From: Vibrio ziniensis
GTDB lineage: Bacteria; Pseudomonadota; Gammaproteobacteria; Enterobacterales; Vibrionaceae
Length of the DNA: 64,000 bases
Direction of reading: 5' to 3'
NCBI RefSeq assembly: GCF_011064285.1
Contig: NZ_CP049332.1
Coordinates: 1,379,185-1,443,184 of the forward strand
In this document: one piece after another, positions 19,773 to 29,095 of the stretch
Layout of the letters: every line of letters starts with the position of its first letter
How positions within the stretch are numbered: the first letter of the stretch is position 1
Notes under the pieces: model-generated
Database searches by the model: none
The model's input: only the letters and a program-made list of their open reading frames with translations
Told to the model about the DNA's origin: nothing
Program-made: the position numbers and the translations under genes

Positions 19773-19975
19773 ACCATTAATCTCCTACTTTGCTTTCTGC
19801 TTAGCATGGAAGTGCGTGGTGAGAAGCATGTGACCACTGTCTTTATGTCTTCTACAGTGTAGTTCACATATTAAGCACACTTTGATTATGGACACTCTGG
19901 ACTTAGCGAGTTTAAACAAAGCGAAGGAAGATAATTGGTTGGTTTTCTGACATATCTATCGTCGAAAAGACACAA

Positions 19976-20005
19976 AAAAGCCTGCTCGAAAATTGGCAGG
20001 CTTTT
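19976..20005 (-). terminator. Rho-independent terminator of the AbgT-family gene
   Basis: The arms AAAAGCCTGC and GCAGGCTTTT are perfectly complementary over 10 bp with a 10-base loop, and T-runs flank both sides. It lies 16 bp after the AbgT stop codon on the minus strand and looks efficient in either direction. Confidence 0.85.
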
Positions 20006-20020
20006 GATTACTTAATGGAA

Positions 20021-21580
20021 TTACATTACGTATTCGTAGGGTGCTTGGATACCTAGTGGAATACCTACCGCCCAGTAAGCAAGTAAGAACACAGTCCAAC
20101 CAATCAGCATCGCGATAGAGAATGGCATCATCAGAGAAGCCAGAGTACCGATACCAGTAGACTTCACGTAACGTTGGCAGTAAACCACTACCAGTGGGAA
20201 GAACACCATCAGAGGCGAAATAATGTTAGATACCGAATCACCAACACGGTAAGCCGCTTGAGAAAGCTCAGGTGAGATGCCCACCGCCATCAGCATTGGC
20301 ACTAGGATTGGACCAATCAATGCCCATTTGGCAGACGCAGAACCGATGATTAGGTTAACTGAGGCAGTTAGCAGGATCATGCCCACGATTGTTGCTTCGC
20401 CCGGAAGGTTCATTGCTTTCAAACCTTCAGCACCGTACAACGCTAGCATAGTACCGATGTTTGATTGTGCGAAAACCGATAGGAACTGAGCACAGAAGAA
20501 CGACATTACGATGTATGCACCCATGGTAGACATGGTAGTTGCCATCGCTTTGATGATGTCATTACTGGTTTTAAATGTGCCAGAAACTCGCCCGTAGACA
20601 TAACCTGGAATGATGAACAGGATGAAGATCAACGGAACAATCGACTTCATGATTGGCGCTGAAAACGCAGTAATCTGACCATCTGGAGAGCGTAGTGCTG
20701 AGTCTTCAGGCATTAGCGCAGCAACAAGAAGCGCGATACCAGCAACCATTGCCCAACCTGCGTAACGGAAAGCTTTTGATTCTAGCTCAGTGAAAGACGC
20801 AAGATCCGGCGCTTTTTCTGCATCTTCATCAATTGGCGTGTTTGCCAAACGTGGCTCGATGATTTTCTCAGTTACGTACCAACCAATAGCAATAACAACA
20901 ACAGAAGAAAGACCAGTAAAAATGATGTTCGCCAGAGGGTTAACTACGTATTCTGGGTCAAGAACCTGAGCCGCTGTCTGAGTGAAGCCTGCTAACAATG
21001 GATCGATACCAGAAGGGATAAAGTTCGCAGAGAAACCACCAGAAACACCAGCAAATGCCGCTGTAATACCGGCTAAAGGATGGCGACCCGCTGCGTGGAA
21101 AATAATACCACCAAGAGGAATAACCAGTACGTAACCCGCATCAGCTGCGGTGTGTGACACAATCGCCACCAGAATCAACATTGGCGTTAATAGCTTCGCT
21201 GGCGTGAAGTTCAACATCTTCTTCAGACCAGTAGTGATGAAGCCTGAAGAATCAGCCACACCCACACCTAACATCGCAACCAACACGATGCCTAGCGGTG
21301 CAAAGCCAGTGAACGTTGTCACCATGCTCGCAAGAAAGTTCGCTAGTGACTCACCAGTTAGCAAATTTTTAATGACCAGCGCTTCGCCAGTTCTTGGGTT
21401 TACAAGATCAAACGAAACGTTTGATAACAGTGCAGATGCTACCCAAGTAATAACGAGTGCCCAGAAGAAAAGAATGGCCGGATCAGGGATTTTGTTACCT
21501 GCCCGTTCAATGAAATTAAGAAAACGATCCATACCGCTCGGCTTCGGTGATGTCGCTTGATTTAATGCTTGGTTACTCAT
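20021..21580 (-). CDS. AbgT-family transporter
   Basis: This 519-residue inner-membrane protein matches the AbgT/MtrF family. It has an N-terminal ERAGNKIPDPAILFFWALVI segment, the helix-hairpin AFAGVSGGFSANFIPSGIDP, and the conserved C-terminal AAYRVGDSVSNIISPLMVFF. The family contains importers of p-aminobenzoyl-glutamate and exporters of sulfonamides or p-aminobenzoate. No abgAB hydrolase genes are adjacent, so an import role for folate breakdown products is not supported by context. GGAG precedes the ATG and a strong terminator follows. Confidence 0.92.
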   Translation of the reverse strand: MSNQALNQATSPKPSGMDRFLNFIERAGNKIPDPAILFFWALVITWVASALLSNVSFDLVNPRTGEALVIKNLLTGESLANFLASMVTTFTGFAPLGIVLVAMLGVGVADSSGFITTGLKKMLNFTPAKLLTPMLILVAIVSHTAADAGYVLVIPLGGIIFHAAGRHPLAGITAAFAGVSGGFSANFIPSGIDPLLAGFTQTAAQVLDPEYVVNPLANIIFTGLSSVVVIAIGWYVTEKIIEPRLANTPIDEDAEKAPDLASFTELESKAFRYAGWAMVAGIALLVAALMPEDSALRSPDGQITAFSAPIMKSIVPLIFILFIIPGYVYGRVSGTFKTSNDIIKAMATTMSTMGAYIVMSFFCAQFLSVFAQSNIGTMLALYGAEGLKAMNLPGEATIVGMILLTASVNLIIGSASAKWALIGPILVPMLMAVGISPELSQAAYRVGDSVSNIISPLMVFFPLVVVYCQRYVKSTGIGTLASLMMPFSIAMLIGWTVFLLAYWAVGIPLGIQAPYEYVM

Positions 21581-21994
21581 CGTAACTCCATAATCAAAGA
21601 TGTTGGTTCCAAAGGCTTTCTAAAAATTATTATTTCAGCCCATTTTTCAACGTTTGATTCTATTAAATCAGCCATACAAAAGCACAAGACACTATAAATA
21701 TAGAAATACTTAGATACATATTTCGATGAAACATAAATAATGTGCAACAAACAACACACAAAAGCGGATCGAAAGTTAAAACAACTGCAAAACTGATATG
21801 CAACAGCTCGCCATATAACTTAAAAAATAACCATGACTAAACGAATATCTCTCAGCTAAATCGATAACGGTTATCTATCTGATTTTATGACGCTGTTAAC
21901 ATTTGCTATCTCTCTACATTAAAACCAAACATCTCGAACCTATCGGCAAATTCAATCCAAATTGCCTGTAGGAAACACTTAAACACTTAAACAC
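21581..21994. other. Intergenic region upstream of the AbgT-family gene
   Basis: This AT-rich 414-bp region holds the AbgT promoter and, at its right end, part of a tandem octamer repeat (21973-21996). A 60-codon frame overlapping it was judged spurious. No hairpin with a U-tract was recognised for the dehydrogenase gene that ends at 21995. Confidence 0.5.
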
Positions 21995-21996
21995 TT
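21973..21996. repeat. Three tandem copies of AAACACTT at the end of a dehydrogenase gene
   Basis: The octamer AAACACTT occurs three times in perfect tandem. The last copy includes two bases of the dehydrogenase stop codon (21995-21997, minus strand). A perfect short tandem repeat of this kind is prone to slippage, but changes here would alter only the 3' flank and not the protein. Confidence 0.9.
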
Positions 21997-22747
21997 ACAA
22001 ACCACCGGCAAGATCCAAAAAATTGCCAGTAGAAAATGAAGACTTATCTGAAGCTAACCAGTAGATGGCTTCAGCGACTTCTTCGGGTAAACCACCACGT
22101 TGCAGCGGAATTCTTGATCTCAATCTTTCAATACGTTCGGGCTCACCACCATCAGCATGCATGTCAGTATGGATTAATCCGGGACGGACGCAGTTAACAC
22201 GAATGCCCTCTGCTGCTACCTCAAGAGACAAACCTTTCGTCATCGTATCAATAGCGCCTTTCGATGCAGCGTAATCAATGTATTCATTTGGAGAGCCAGA
22301 ACGGGAAGCGGTTGATGAGACGTTTACAATAACGCCACCTTGCCCACCATGACGGGTAGACATGCGTTTTACGGCTTCTCTGCAACAGAGAAAATAACTG
22401 GTGACATTGTTACTGAGGATAGTATTGATTCTCGCAGCGCTCATCTCATCCAGACGCATCTGCTTTTTCAAAATCCCAGCATTGTTAACAAGTACAGTGA
22501 TAGAACCCAACTGCTTATCGACAGTTTCAAATAGTCGCATTACATCTGCCTCCTGAGAGACATCAGCCTGTACCGCAATACATTGACCACCTAACGCCAC
22601 AATCTCTTCTACAACACTTGCCGCCGCTTCGGCATTTGATTTGTAGTTGATACACACCGCATAGCCTTGGCGAGAAAAGAGCTTTGCTGTCTCTGCACCA
22701 ATACCTCGCCCACCACCAGTGATAATCGCAACTTTTCGTGAATTCAT
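21995..22747 (-). CDS. Short-chain dehydrogenase/reductase (YgfF-like)
   Basis: This 250-residue classical SDR has the NAD(P) motif TGGGRGIGAETAKLF at residues 10-24, NNAG near residue 91, a catalytic serine in NVSSTASRSGS and YAASKGA around residue 162. An arginine follows the second strand region only weakly, so cofactor preference is uncertain. The pattern resembles E. coli YgfF and other sugar- or 3-oxoacyl-reductase-like SDRs with unknown substrates. It is divergent from the exported amidohydrolase gene (208 bp apart), so shared regulation is possible. Confidence 0.85.
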   Translation of the reverse strand: MNSRKVAIITGGGRGIGAETAKLFSRQGYAVCINYKSNAEAAASVVEEIVALGGQCIAVQADVSQEADVMRLFETVDKQLGSITVLVNNAGILKKQMRLDEMSAARINTILSNNVTSYFLCCREAVKRMSTRHGGQGGVIVNVSSTASRSGSPNEYIDYAASKGAIDTMTKGLSLEVAAEGIRVNCVRPGLIHTDMHADGGEPERIERLRSRIPLQRGGLPEEVAEAIYWLASDKSSFSTGNFLDLAGGL

Positions 22748-22955
22748 ACGGCTTCCTTGTTGTCTGGCGTTCTCTAGTTATGAATAGTTATCTTACAGTA
22801 CAGTAACTTAATTAGGGAGCAGCTCAAACTTTTTGCTTTCGAACTCCACTTAAATGCAACAAATGGAATAACGCGCACTCTACATACCAATTCCATATCT
22901 ATACTGTCTTACAACTGATTAATTGAAATACGTCACTATTGCTAGGAGTAACCTA

Positions 22956-24767
22956 ATGAAGTTTCTGCCTTTTGCTGTCGCTTGCCTGGGCATCAGCTCT
23001 GTCGCTCAGGCCACTAGTCCGACAAAACCTTATGCTCAAACCATCTATATTGGTGGTGATATTGTTACCGTAAATGACACAGCACCAACCGCTGAAGCGT
23101 TGGCTGAAAAGAACGGGCGAATTCTCGCCGTTGGTAAAGAATCAGACGTCATGAAGCTGCGTGACAGCAACACCAAAGTGATAAATCTGAATGGTAAGAC
23201 ACTGATTCCCGGCTTCATCGATGGTCATGGACATGTGTTTAATACTGGTATTCAAGCGTTATCAGCCAATTTGTTAGCAGCTCCAGATGGTAATGTGAAA
23301 GATATTGCTTCATTACAGGCAGCGCTTAAATCTTGGATGAATAAGCCTGAAAACAGCCGTCACGGAATTATCCTTGGTTTCGGCTATGACGATTCTCAAT
23401 TAGCTGAGCAGCGCCACCCTACTCGTCAGGAGTTGGGCGTGGTTTCTCAAGACATTCCTGTGTTGGTGATTCATCAGTCTGGGCACTTAGCGACTCTCAA
23501 CAGCAAAGCGTTACAGCTCGCAGGTTTCACTGCTGAGAGCAAAAATCCAGAAGGCGGAAATATCCGCCGCGAGAAAGATGGTAAAATGCCCAATGGCGTA
23601 TTAGAAGAAACGGCATTCTTTGGCGTTCTCATACCGCTATTTTCAAAACTCAATGAAAAAGAAAATGAAGCGATTTTTAGAGCAGGTATGAAGCTCTACT
23701 CTAGTTTTGGTTACACCACTGCACAGGAAGGACGAGCGACGGGATCATCAGTGCAGACCATGTATAACCTTGCACAACAAAGTAAGTTACCCATTGATGT
23801 CGCCGCTTATGCAGACATTCAGGTTGCGCAGGATTTTATTAAACCGCCTTACTATTCAAGCCAATACAATAACGGCTTCCGAGTTGCTGGCGCTAAACTC
23901 AATCTCGATGGCTCTCCTCAGGGTAAAACAGCGTGGCTCACCAAGCCTTATTTAGTTCCACCTGTTGGGCAAAAAGAAGGCTACAAAGGTTATCCGAGCA
24001 TGACCGATGAAAAAGCCGCTGAGTATATAGAGTTAGCACAAACCAAAGGTTGGCAGCTCTTAACGCATGTCAATGGTGATGCTGCTATTGACCAGTTGCT
24101 AAAAGGTATTGAAGCTAGTGAGAAAAAACATGGCATACCAGACCGTGGTTTTGTTGCTATACATGCTCAAACCGCCCGCAAAGACCAAGTTGAAACATTC
24201 AAACGCTTGGGGGTGTTCCCATCATTCTTTCCAATGCACACCTTCTACTGGGGAGACTGGCACATGGATTCGGTTCTAGGTGGTGAGCGCGCACAAAACA
24301 TATCGCCGACCGGTTGGGCTCGCGACTTAGGGATGATTTATACCTCACATCACGACTCACCAGTAGCCTTACCAAACTCCATGCGTGTTTACTCAGCGAC
24401 AGTGAATCGTATCAGCAGAACAGGAAGAGTATTAGGACCAAAACAGAAGGTATCAGCGATTGATGGGCTAAAAGCACAAACATTGTGGGCAGCCACTCAA
24501 TACAAAGAAGAGAAGAATAAAGGCTCTTTAGAAGTAGGAAAGCTAGCTGACTTCGCCATTCTTTCGGCCAACCCACTTAAAGTCGCCCCCGAAACATTGG
24601 CCGATATTGAGATACTGGAAACCGTTAAAGAAGGTCAAACCGTTTATAAACGTGATGAGCAGTCAACAGCCAGTAAAGAAATGGGTGGTTGTATTGATTC
24701 CGCTCGCTGCCAAGCCATTGCAACCACTGCAATGATCTCAGCAGGCATGCTCCACCACTCGCATTAA
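22956..24767 (+). CDS. Exported amidohydrolase (YtcJ-like, amidohydrolase 3 family)
   Basis: This 603-residue metal-dependent hydrolase begins with a Sec signal (MKFLPFAVACLGISSVAQA). The start at 22956 was chosen for its AGGAG site; an upstream TTG at 22923 would spoil the signal peptide. The metal site is visible: HGH in GFIDGHGHVFNTG, then histidines in LLTHVNGDAAIDQL and VAIHAQTARKDQ and the aspartate in TSHHDSPVALP. YtcJ-like proteins hydrolyse amides or esters of unknown identity, here presumably in the periplasm. The C-terminal tail has two cysteines (GGCIDSARCQ) that could form a disulfide. Confidence 0.88.
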   Translation: MKFLPFAVACLGISSVAQATSPTKPYAQTIYIGGDIVTVNDTAPTAEALAEKNGRILAVGKESDVMKLRDSNTKVINLNGKTLIPGFIDGHGHVFNTGIQALSANLLAAPDGNVKDIASLQAALKSWMNKPENSRHGIILGFGYDDSQLAEQRHPTRQELGVVSQDIPVLVIHQSGHLATLNSKALQLAGFTAESKNPEGGNIRREKDGKMPNGVLEETAFFGVLIPLFSKLNEKENEAIFRAGMKLYSSFGYTTAQEGRATGSSVQTMYNLAQQSKLPIDVAAYADIQVAQDFIKPPYYSSQYNNGFRVAGAKLNLDGSPQGKTAWLTKPYLVPPVGQKEGYKGYPSMTDEKAAEYIELAQTKGWQLLTHVNGDAAIDQLLKGIEASEKKHGIPDRGFVAIHAQTARKDQVETFKRLGVFPSFFPMHTFYWGDWHMDSVLGGERAQNISPTGWARDLGMIYTSHHDSPVALPNSMRVYSATVNRISRTGRVLGPKQKVSAIDGLKAQTLWAATQYKEEKNKGSLEVGKLADFAILSANPLKVAPETLADIEILETVKEGQTVYKRDEQSTASKEMGGCIDSARCQAIATTAMISAGMLHHSH

Positions 24768-24784
24768 CACCTAGTACTTCTAGT

Positions 24785-24808
24785 GCAGATAGGCCCCCCC
24801 CTATCTGC
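24785..24808. terminator. Hairpin between converging amidohydrolase and acetyltransferase genes
   Basis: A perfect 9-bp stem (GCAGATAGG / CCTATCTGC) encloses a six-C loop. It lies in the 46-bp gap between two converging genes and could end transcription from both sides, although neither side has a clear U-tract. Confidence 0.55.
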
Positions 24809-24813
24809 GCTAG

Positions 24814-25260
24814 CTACTGCAGTGTTTTGCTCATACAAATTGACCTGTCTACTCCAACGTATTTGCCATACGGTTCTGACTCAACATACGAATTTCGTTG
24901 ATAAAACTCCACCGCTTTTACGTTGACACGCCGCGTGGAAAGCACAGCTTTGCGATAACCTTTAACGGTAGCATAAGCCTCCAACGTGCTTAGCAGATAA
25001 CTCCCGGCGCCAGAGCGTTTTGAATACATCCGTTTGATCTCGCAAACGCCCTCAATCTGTCTACGAAAAACTCCACAGGCAACAGGTATCTGTTCAGCAT
25101 AAACAACGACGCAACCGTCTGATTGAATGTCGAACTCTTCGGCTGAAAAAGAGCTTTCACCTGAGTCATTAGTGACACTAACAAGAGAAGCATTTAGCTC
25201 AGTAACTAACGCCACAAAATCTGCATGAGTAGGATCTACTCTTTTATGCTCAAAACTCAT
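24814..25260 (-). CDS. GNAT-family N-acetyltransferase
   Basis: This 148-residue GNAT-fold protein has the acetyl-CoA region VCEIKRMYSKRSGAGSYLLS followed by an alpha-helix and a C-terminal AVEFYQRNSYVESEPYG, the usual GNAT ending. The ATG at 25260 was preferred because the upstream start at 25311 has no ribosome-binding site and would add an unusual cysteine-rich tail. The acetyl acceptor is unknown. It converges with the amidohydrolase gene and is separated from the ABC operon by a terminator. Confidence 0.8.
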   Translation of the reverse strand: MSFEHKRVDPTHADFVALVTELNASLVSVTNDSGESSFSAEEFDIQSDGCVVVYAEQIPVACGVFRRQIEGVCEIKRMYSKRSGAGSYLLSTLEAYATVKGYRKAVLSTRRVNVKAVEFYQRNSYVESEPYGKYVGVDRSICMSKTLQ

Positions 25261-25350
25261 CTCTTTTCGTATCCTTTGTAATCCATACCGCGAGCAAATA
25301 CAGAATGACATCTAAGAGAACACCTAGCAACGAGCGGCTTTTCCGCTTGC

Positions 25351-25380
25351 AAAAAAAAGCCCACAGTTTTAGCTGCGGGC
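25351..25380 (-). terminator. Rho-independent terminator of the ABC transporter operon
   Basis: The stem GCCCACAG / CTGCGGGC (25359-25366 and 25373-25380) carries one G-U type mismatch and a 6-base loop, followed on the minus strand by eight Ts. It lies about 44 bp after the last ABC gene. Confidence 0.85.
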
Positions 25381-25423
25381 AAAGTTCACTTTCACTTATC
25401 AACTACTTTTATTAAATCCTTGG

Positions 25424-26209
25424 TTAGTCAGTAACCAACGCAGCAGCGCTCGCCATATCGCGAGAATACTGATGGCTCGCTTCCACCAGCATTTTTGTGT
25501 AAGGGTGGTTTTCTGGTGTCATGACCAAGTCACCACTTTGCAGCGTTTCAAGTATTTCACCGTTTTGCATCACGGCAATTTTACTGCAAAGGTGCGCAAC
25601 CACAGCCAAATCATGGCTTACTAACAAATAGGTCAGATTTTCGGACACTCGAAGCTGGGCAAGAAGGTTCAAAATCTCTGCCTGAACAGACACATCAAGC
25701 GCAGATGTTGGTTCATCCAGCAGCAGAATCTTAGGCTCTAGAATCAATGCCCTCGCAATCGCAACACGTTGACGTTGCCCACCGGACAACTGGTGCGGAT
25801 AGCGATAACGAAAGTCTGCATTCAGGCCCACTTTAAGTAAAATCTCATTGATACGCTCATCCTTACGATCCATACCATGAATGGTAAGTGGCTCTTTCAA
25901 GGTAGATTCCACCGTGTGTAACGGGTGCAAAGAACCATACGGATCTTGGAACACCATCTGAATGTTTCGGCAACGTGCTTTTTGCAGCTTCTTCTCTAGC
26001 GTAAAACCGTCGATTTCCAGATGCCCAGTCCAGTGATTAAATATCCCTGCCAAGCATTTCAATATCGTGGTTTTACCCGAGCCCGATTCGCCCACGAGCC
26101 CAAACGATTCATTTTCTTCTACTGCTAAATTGATGTTTTTTAGAACCTGAGTTGCTGCTTCTCTTTCACCAAAGCTGAGGTTCAAATCATGCACTTCTAT
26201 CATCGACAT
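25424..26209 (-). CDS. Peptide/nickel-type ABC transporter ATPase (DppF/OppF-like)
   Basis: This 261-residue ABC ATPase has Walker A GESGSGKTT (about residues 38-46), the signature LSGGQRQR and Walker B ILLLDEPTSALD. It would form a heterodimer with the neighbouring ATPase and drive import at the inner membrane. It is shorter at the C-terminus than typical OppF/DppF, which often carry a zinc or peptide-family tail. AAGGAG precedes the start. It is the last gene of a five-gene importer operon. Confidence 0.92.
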   Translation of the reverse strand: MSMIEVHDLNLSFGEREAATQVLKNINLAVEENESFGLVGESGSGKTTILKCLAGIFNHWTGHLEIDGFTLEKKLQKARCRNIQMVFQDPYGSLHPLHTVESTLKEPLTIHGMDRKDERINEILLKVGLNADFRYRYPHQLSGGQRQRVAIARALILEPKILLLDEPTSALDVSVQAEILNLLAQLRVSENLTYLLVSHDLAVVAHLCSKIAVMQNGEILETLQSGDLVMTPENHPYTKMLVEASHQYSRDMASAAALVTD

Positions 26210-26220
26210 AACTTAACTCC

Positions 26221-27060
26221 TTATGCTTCTAGCCATGCTGGTGAACGTTGCAGAACAGGCAACACATCACGGCGGTTATCTAAACTCGGCAATGATGCCA
26301 GCAACCCTTGTGTGTAAGGATGTTTAGCATTATCGAGATCTTTCGCAGCAATGCTTTCTACCACTCGTCCCGCATACATCACTAATACTCGGTCGCAGAA
26401 GCTGCGCACTAAGTTTAAGTCATGACTAATAAAGATAAGTCCCAAGCCACGCTCCTGAACCAAATCATCTAATACCGCAAGAACTTGTAATCGCACTGAT
26501 ACATCAAGCGCGGAGGTGGGTTCGTCAGCAATAATGATTTCCGGCTCTGGAATCATCATCATAGCGATCATGATGCGCTGTCCCATACCACCTGAAATCT
26601 CGTGTGGGTAAAGATCATAAACGCGTTTCGGGTCGCGGATTTTTACCGCATTTAGCATAGCTAAAGTACGCTCCTTCGCTTCAGCTTTGGATACTTTGGT
26701 GTGCACCAAAAACGCTTCGGAAATCTGCTTACCCACTGTCACCACTGGGTTTAACGAGTATTTAGGGTCTTGCAAAATCATCGAGATGCGATTGCCACGA
26801 ACCTTCTGCATTTGGGCTTCTGTTGCCGTCAACAAGTCCAAATCTTTAAAACGCATGGTATCGGCTGTAACAGATGCACTGCGTGGATGAAGCTTTAGCA
26901 GTGAGCGACCCACCGTAGATTTACCAGAACCCGATTCGCCCACAATACCCAGTTTTTCTTTCCCTAATGTAAAGCTCACGTTGCGAACTGCATCAGTCAG
27001 TTTGCCGTCGTTTTTGAACTGGATACGCAAGTTTTCAACTTCAATTAATGGATTATTCAT
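26221..27060 (-). CDS. Peptide/nickel-type ABC transporter ATPase (DppD/OppD-like)
   Basis: This 279-residue ATPase partner has Walker A GESGSGKST near residue 39, a signature that reads ISGGMGQR instead of LSGGQ, and Walker B IIIADEPTSALD. The C-terminal PYTQGLLASLPSL segment is the usual OppD/DppD tail start, but the cysteine-rich iron-sulfur-like tail of some DppD proteins is absent. The start overlaps the permease stop by one base, and the next ATPase gene begins 11 bp later. Confidence 0.92.
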   Translation of the reverse strand: MNNPLIEVENLRIQFKNDGKLTDAVRNVSFTLGKEKLGIVGESGSGKSTVGRSLLKLHPRSASVTADTMRFKDLDLLTATEAQMQKVRGNRISMILQDPKYSLNPVVTVGKQISEAFLVHTKVSKAEAKERTLAMLNAVKIRDPKRVYDLYPHEISGGMGQRIMIAMMMIPEPEIIIADEPTSALDVSVRLQVLAVLDDLVQERGLGLIFISHDLNLVRSFCDRVLVMYAGRVVESIAAKDLDNAKHPYTQGLLASLPSLDNRRDVLPVLQRSPAWLEA

Positions 27061-28001
27061 TATTCACCTCGAGGATCCAGTGCGTCGCGCAGACCATCAC
27101 CTAATAAGTTAAACGCTAGCGAAACCATCATGATTGCCATACCTGGGAAGGCAACCATCCACCAGCATTCAAGCATGTAACGGCGTCCAGAAGAGATCAT
27201 TGCACCCCACTCTGGAATTGGTGGTTGAGCACCAAGCCCCAAGAAGCCTAAACCCGCAGCCGTTAAGATGATGCCCGCCATGTTGAATGTCAGACGGATA
27301 ATCACTGAAGACAAACACATAGGAACAATGTGGCGAATGATGATTCTTGGCGTTGATGCGCCCGTCAGTCTCACTGCCATGATGTAATCAGCGTTACGCA
27401 ATGTCATTGTTTCTGCGCGAGCTAGACGAGCAATCGGCGGCCAAGCTGTTAAGGCAATAGCGATAATCGCATGGTCTAGACCCGGACCTAAAGCCGCCAC
27501 GAAAGCGAGCGCCAATACAAGGCTTGGGAATGAAATAAAGATATCGGTTATGCGCATGAAAATGGTGTCAACAATACCACCGAAGTAACCAGAAATTACC
27601 CCGACCGCCAGCCCAACAGGACCGATGATGACAGTTACTAAGAACACCACGTATAAGGTAACGCGTGAACCCCAAATGATTCGGCTGTAGATGTCACGAC
27701 CATATTCATCAGTACCAAACCAGTGCGCACCACTAGGTGCTTTCATCGCGTTGGTTAAGTCCTGAACCGTTGGGTCGTAGTGACTGAGCCAAGGGGCAAA
27801 AATCGCAATCAGCATCAAACAACACACCACGACAATACCACCCATGGTAAGCGGGTTTGCCAGTATTCTTCTCGCTGTGCGCTTCGCATTTTCTAGCGAC
27901 GCGTGATAACGAGAATTCGGTGCAGCGGCTGCTTTCGCTGTTGAAGTCTTTTCTGTTGTCGAAGCCATTTTATTTGTAGAAACCACAGTTGTCTCACTCA
28001 T
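27060..28001 (-). CDS. Peptide/nickel-type ABC transporter permease (DppC/OppC-like)
   Basis: This 313-residue permease has a Ser/Thr/Ala-rich cytoplasmic N-terminus of about 45 residues, then an OppC-type first helix and a BPD transport domain. The segment HWFGTDEYGRDIYSRIIWGS is a hallmark of DppC/OppC. The EAA loop lies around ARAETMTLRNADYIMAVRL. One-base overlaps link it to both the upstream permease and the downstream ATPase, so all are translated from one message. Confidence 0.94.
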   Translation of the reverse strand: MSETTVVSTNKMASTTEKTSTAKAAAAPNSRYHASLENAKRTARRILANPLTMGGIVVVCCLMLIAIFAPWLSHYDPTVQDLTNAMKAPSGAHWFGTDEYGRDIYSRIIWGSRVTLYVVFLVTVIIGPVGLAVGVISGYFGGIVDTIFMRITDIFISFPSLVLALAFVAALGPGLDHAIIAIALTAWPPIARLARAETMTLRNADYIMAVRLTGASTPRIIIRHIVPMCLSSVIIRLTFNMAGIILTAAGLGFLGLGAQPPIPEWGAMISSGRRYMLECWWMVAFPGMAIMMVSLAFNLLGDGLRDALDPRGE

Positions 28002-29035
28002 TATCGGGTCCTCGGGTCAAACACTTTATAAAGAGCATCTGCAATCAAGTTCAGCGTGATGAAAATCATGCCGACAATCAGAACACAGCCCATTACAGCA
28101 TTCATGTCACCACGTAGTAGGCTGTGTGTGAGGTATTGACCAAATCCCGGCCACGCAAATACTGTTTCAATCAGTACCGCACCTTCCAACATGGTGCCGT
28201 ATGCCAAAGCGACGATAGTCAGTAACTGAACACGAATGTTCATGAACGCGTGTCCCCAAAGAACAGCACGAGCAGAAAGACCTTTAACACGAGCAGTAAT
28301 GATGTATTCCTGAGAAAGTTGCGCCAGCATAAAGCTACGCGTCATACGGCTGATATAAGCCATGGAGTGCATGCCCAGAATACAAGCAGGTAAGATTAGG
28401 TGCGATAACGCACTGCGAAACACTTCCCACTCACCAGCCATTGCTGAGTCGACCAGTAGCAAACCTGTTTTTGGTTCAACTAAACCATCAAAGTAAAGGT
28501 CAACACGACCTGCGCCACCAACCCAACCGAGCCATGCGTAGAAAATCAACAAGCCCATCATACCGAACCAGAAAATAGGCACGGAATAACCGGTCAAACT
28601 CATTACACGCACAATGTAATCACCTAAGCGACCACGTTGTGATGCTGCATAAACACCAAGCGGAATACCACAACCAGTACCAATGATGATGGCGAATGTG
28701 CCGAGTTCGACAGTTGCAGGTAATACGCGAGCAATCTCTTCGCTTACCGGCTGACCTGTCATTGCAGCACGACCAAGGTCACCATGCAGTAGGTCGTTAA
28801 CGTAAATTAAATATTGTTTCCAAAGTGGCAAGTCCAAACCTAACTGTTTGTATACCTGCATGTAAGTTTCATGGTCTGCATCAGGGCCAACAATTGACAA
28901 CACAGGGTCAACCGGCATAACACGACCAATTAAAAAGGTAAGTGTGAGTAATCCGAGCAAAGTAATAGCAATAGTTACGAGCTTTCTGCCGATTGCTGCA
29001 AGATTATCCATCCGCAAGGGTATAGCATTTACCAT
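28001..29035 (-). CDS. Peptide/nickel-type ABC transporter permease (DppB/OppB-like)
   Basis: This 344-residue permease has the DppB-like N-terminal helix ending in IGRVMPVDPV, a periplasmic region with YVNDLLHGDLGRAAMTGQPV, and the EAA loop near LSQEYIITARVKGLSARAVL. AAGGAT precedes the ATG. It follows the binding-protein gene by 60 bp and overlaps the next permease gene by one base. With its partner it would form the inner-membrane channel. Confidence 0.94.
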   Translation of the reverse strand: MVNAIPLRMDNLAAIGRKLVTIAITLLGLLTLTFLIGRVMPVDPVLSIVGPDADHETYMQVYKQLGLDLPLWKQYLIYVNDLLHGDLGRAAMTGQPVSEEIARVLPATVELGTFAIIIGTGCGIPLGVYAASQRGRLGDYIVRVMSLTGYSVPIFWFGMMGLLIFYAWLGWVGGAGRVDLYFDGLVEPKTGLLLVDSAMAGEWEVFRSALSHLILPACILGMHSMAYISRMTRSFMLAQLSQEYIITARVKGLSARAVLWGHAFMNIRVQLLTIVALAYGTMLEGAVLIETVFAWPGFGQYLTHSLLRGDMNAVMGCVLIVGMIFITLNLIADALYKVFDPRTR

Positions 29036-29095
29036 AATTAAATCCTTTACGCTTTACACTGGCTGCACTGATTGGCAGCCAGTGTTTCATCATGA

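Noticed and set aside
21577..21759. 60-codon minus-strand frame before the AbgT-family gene
   Set aside because: It overlaps the expected promoter and the AbgT ribosome-binding site, has no site of its own, and the composition looks random.
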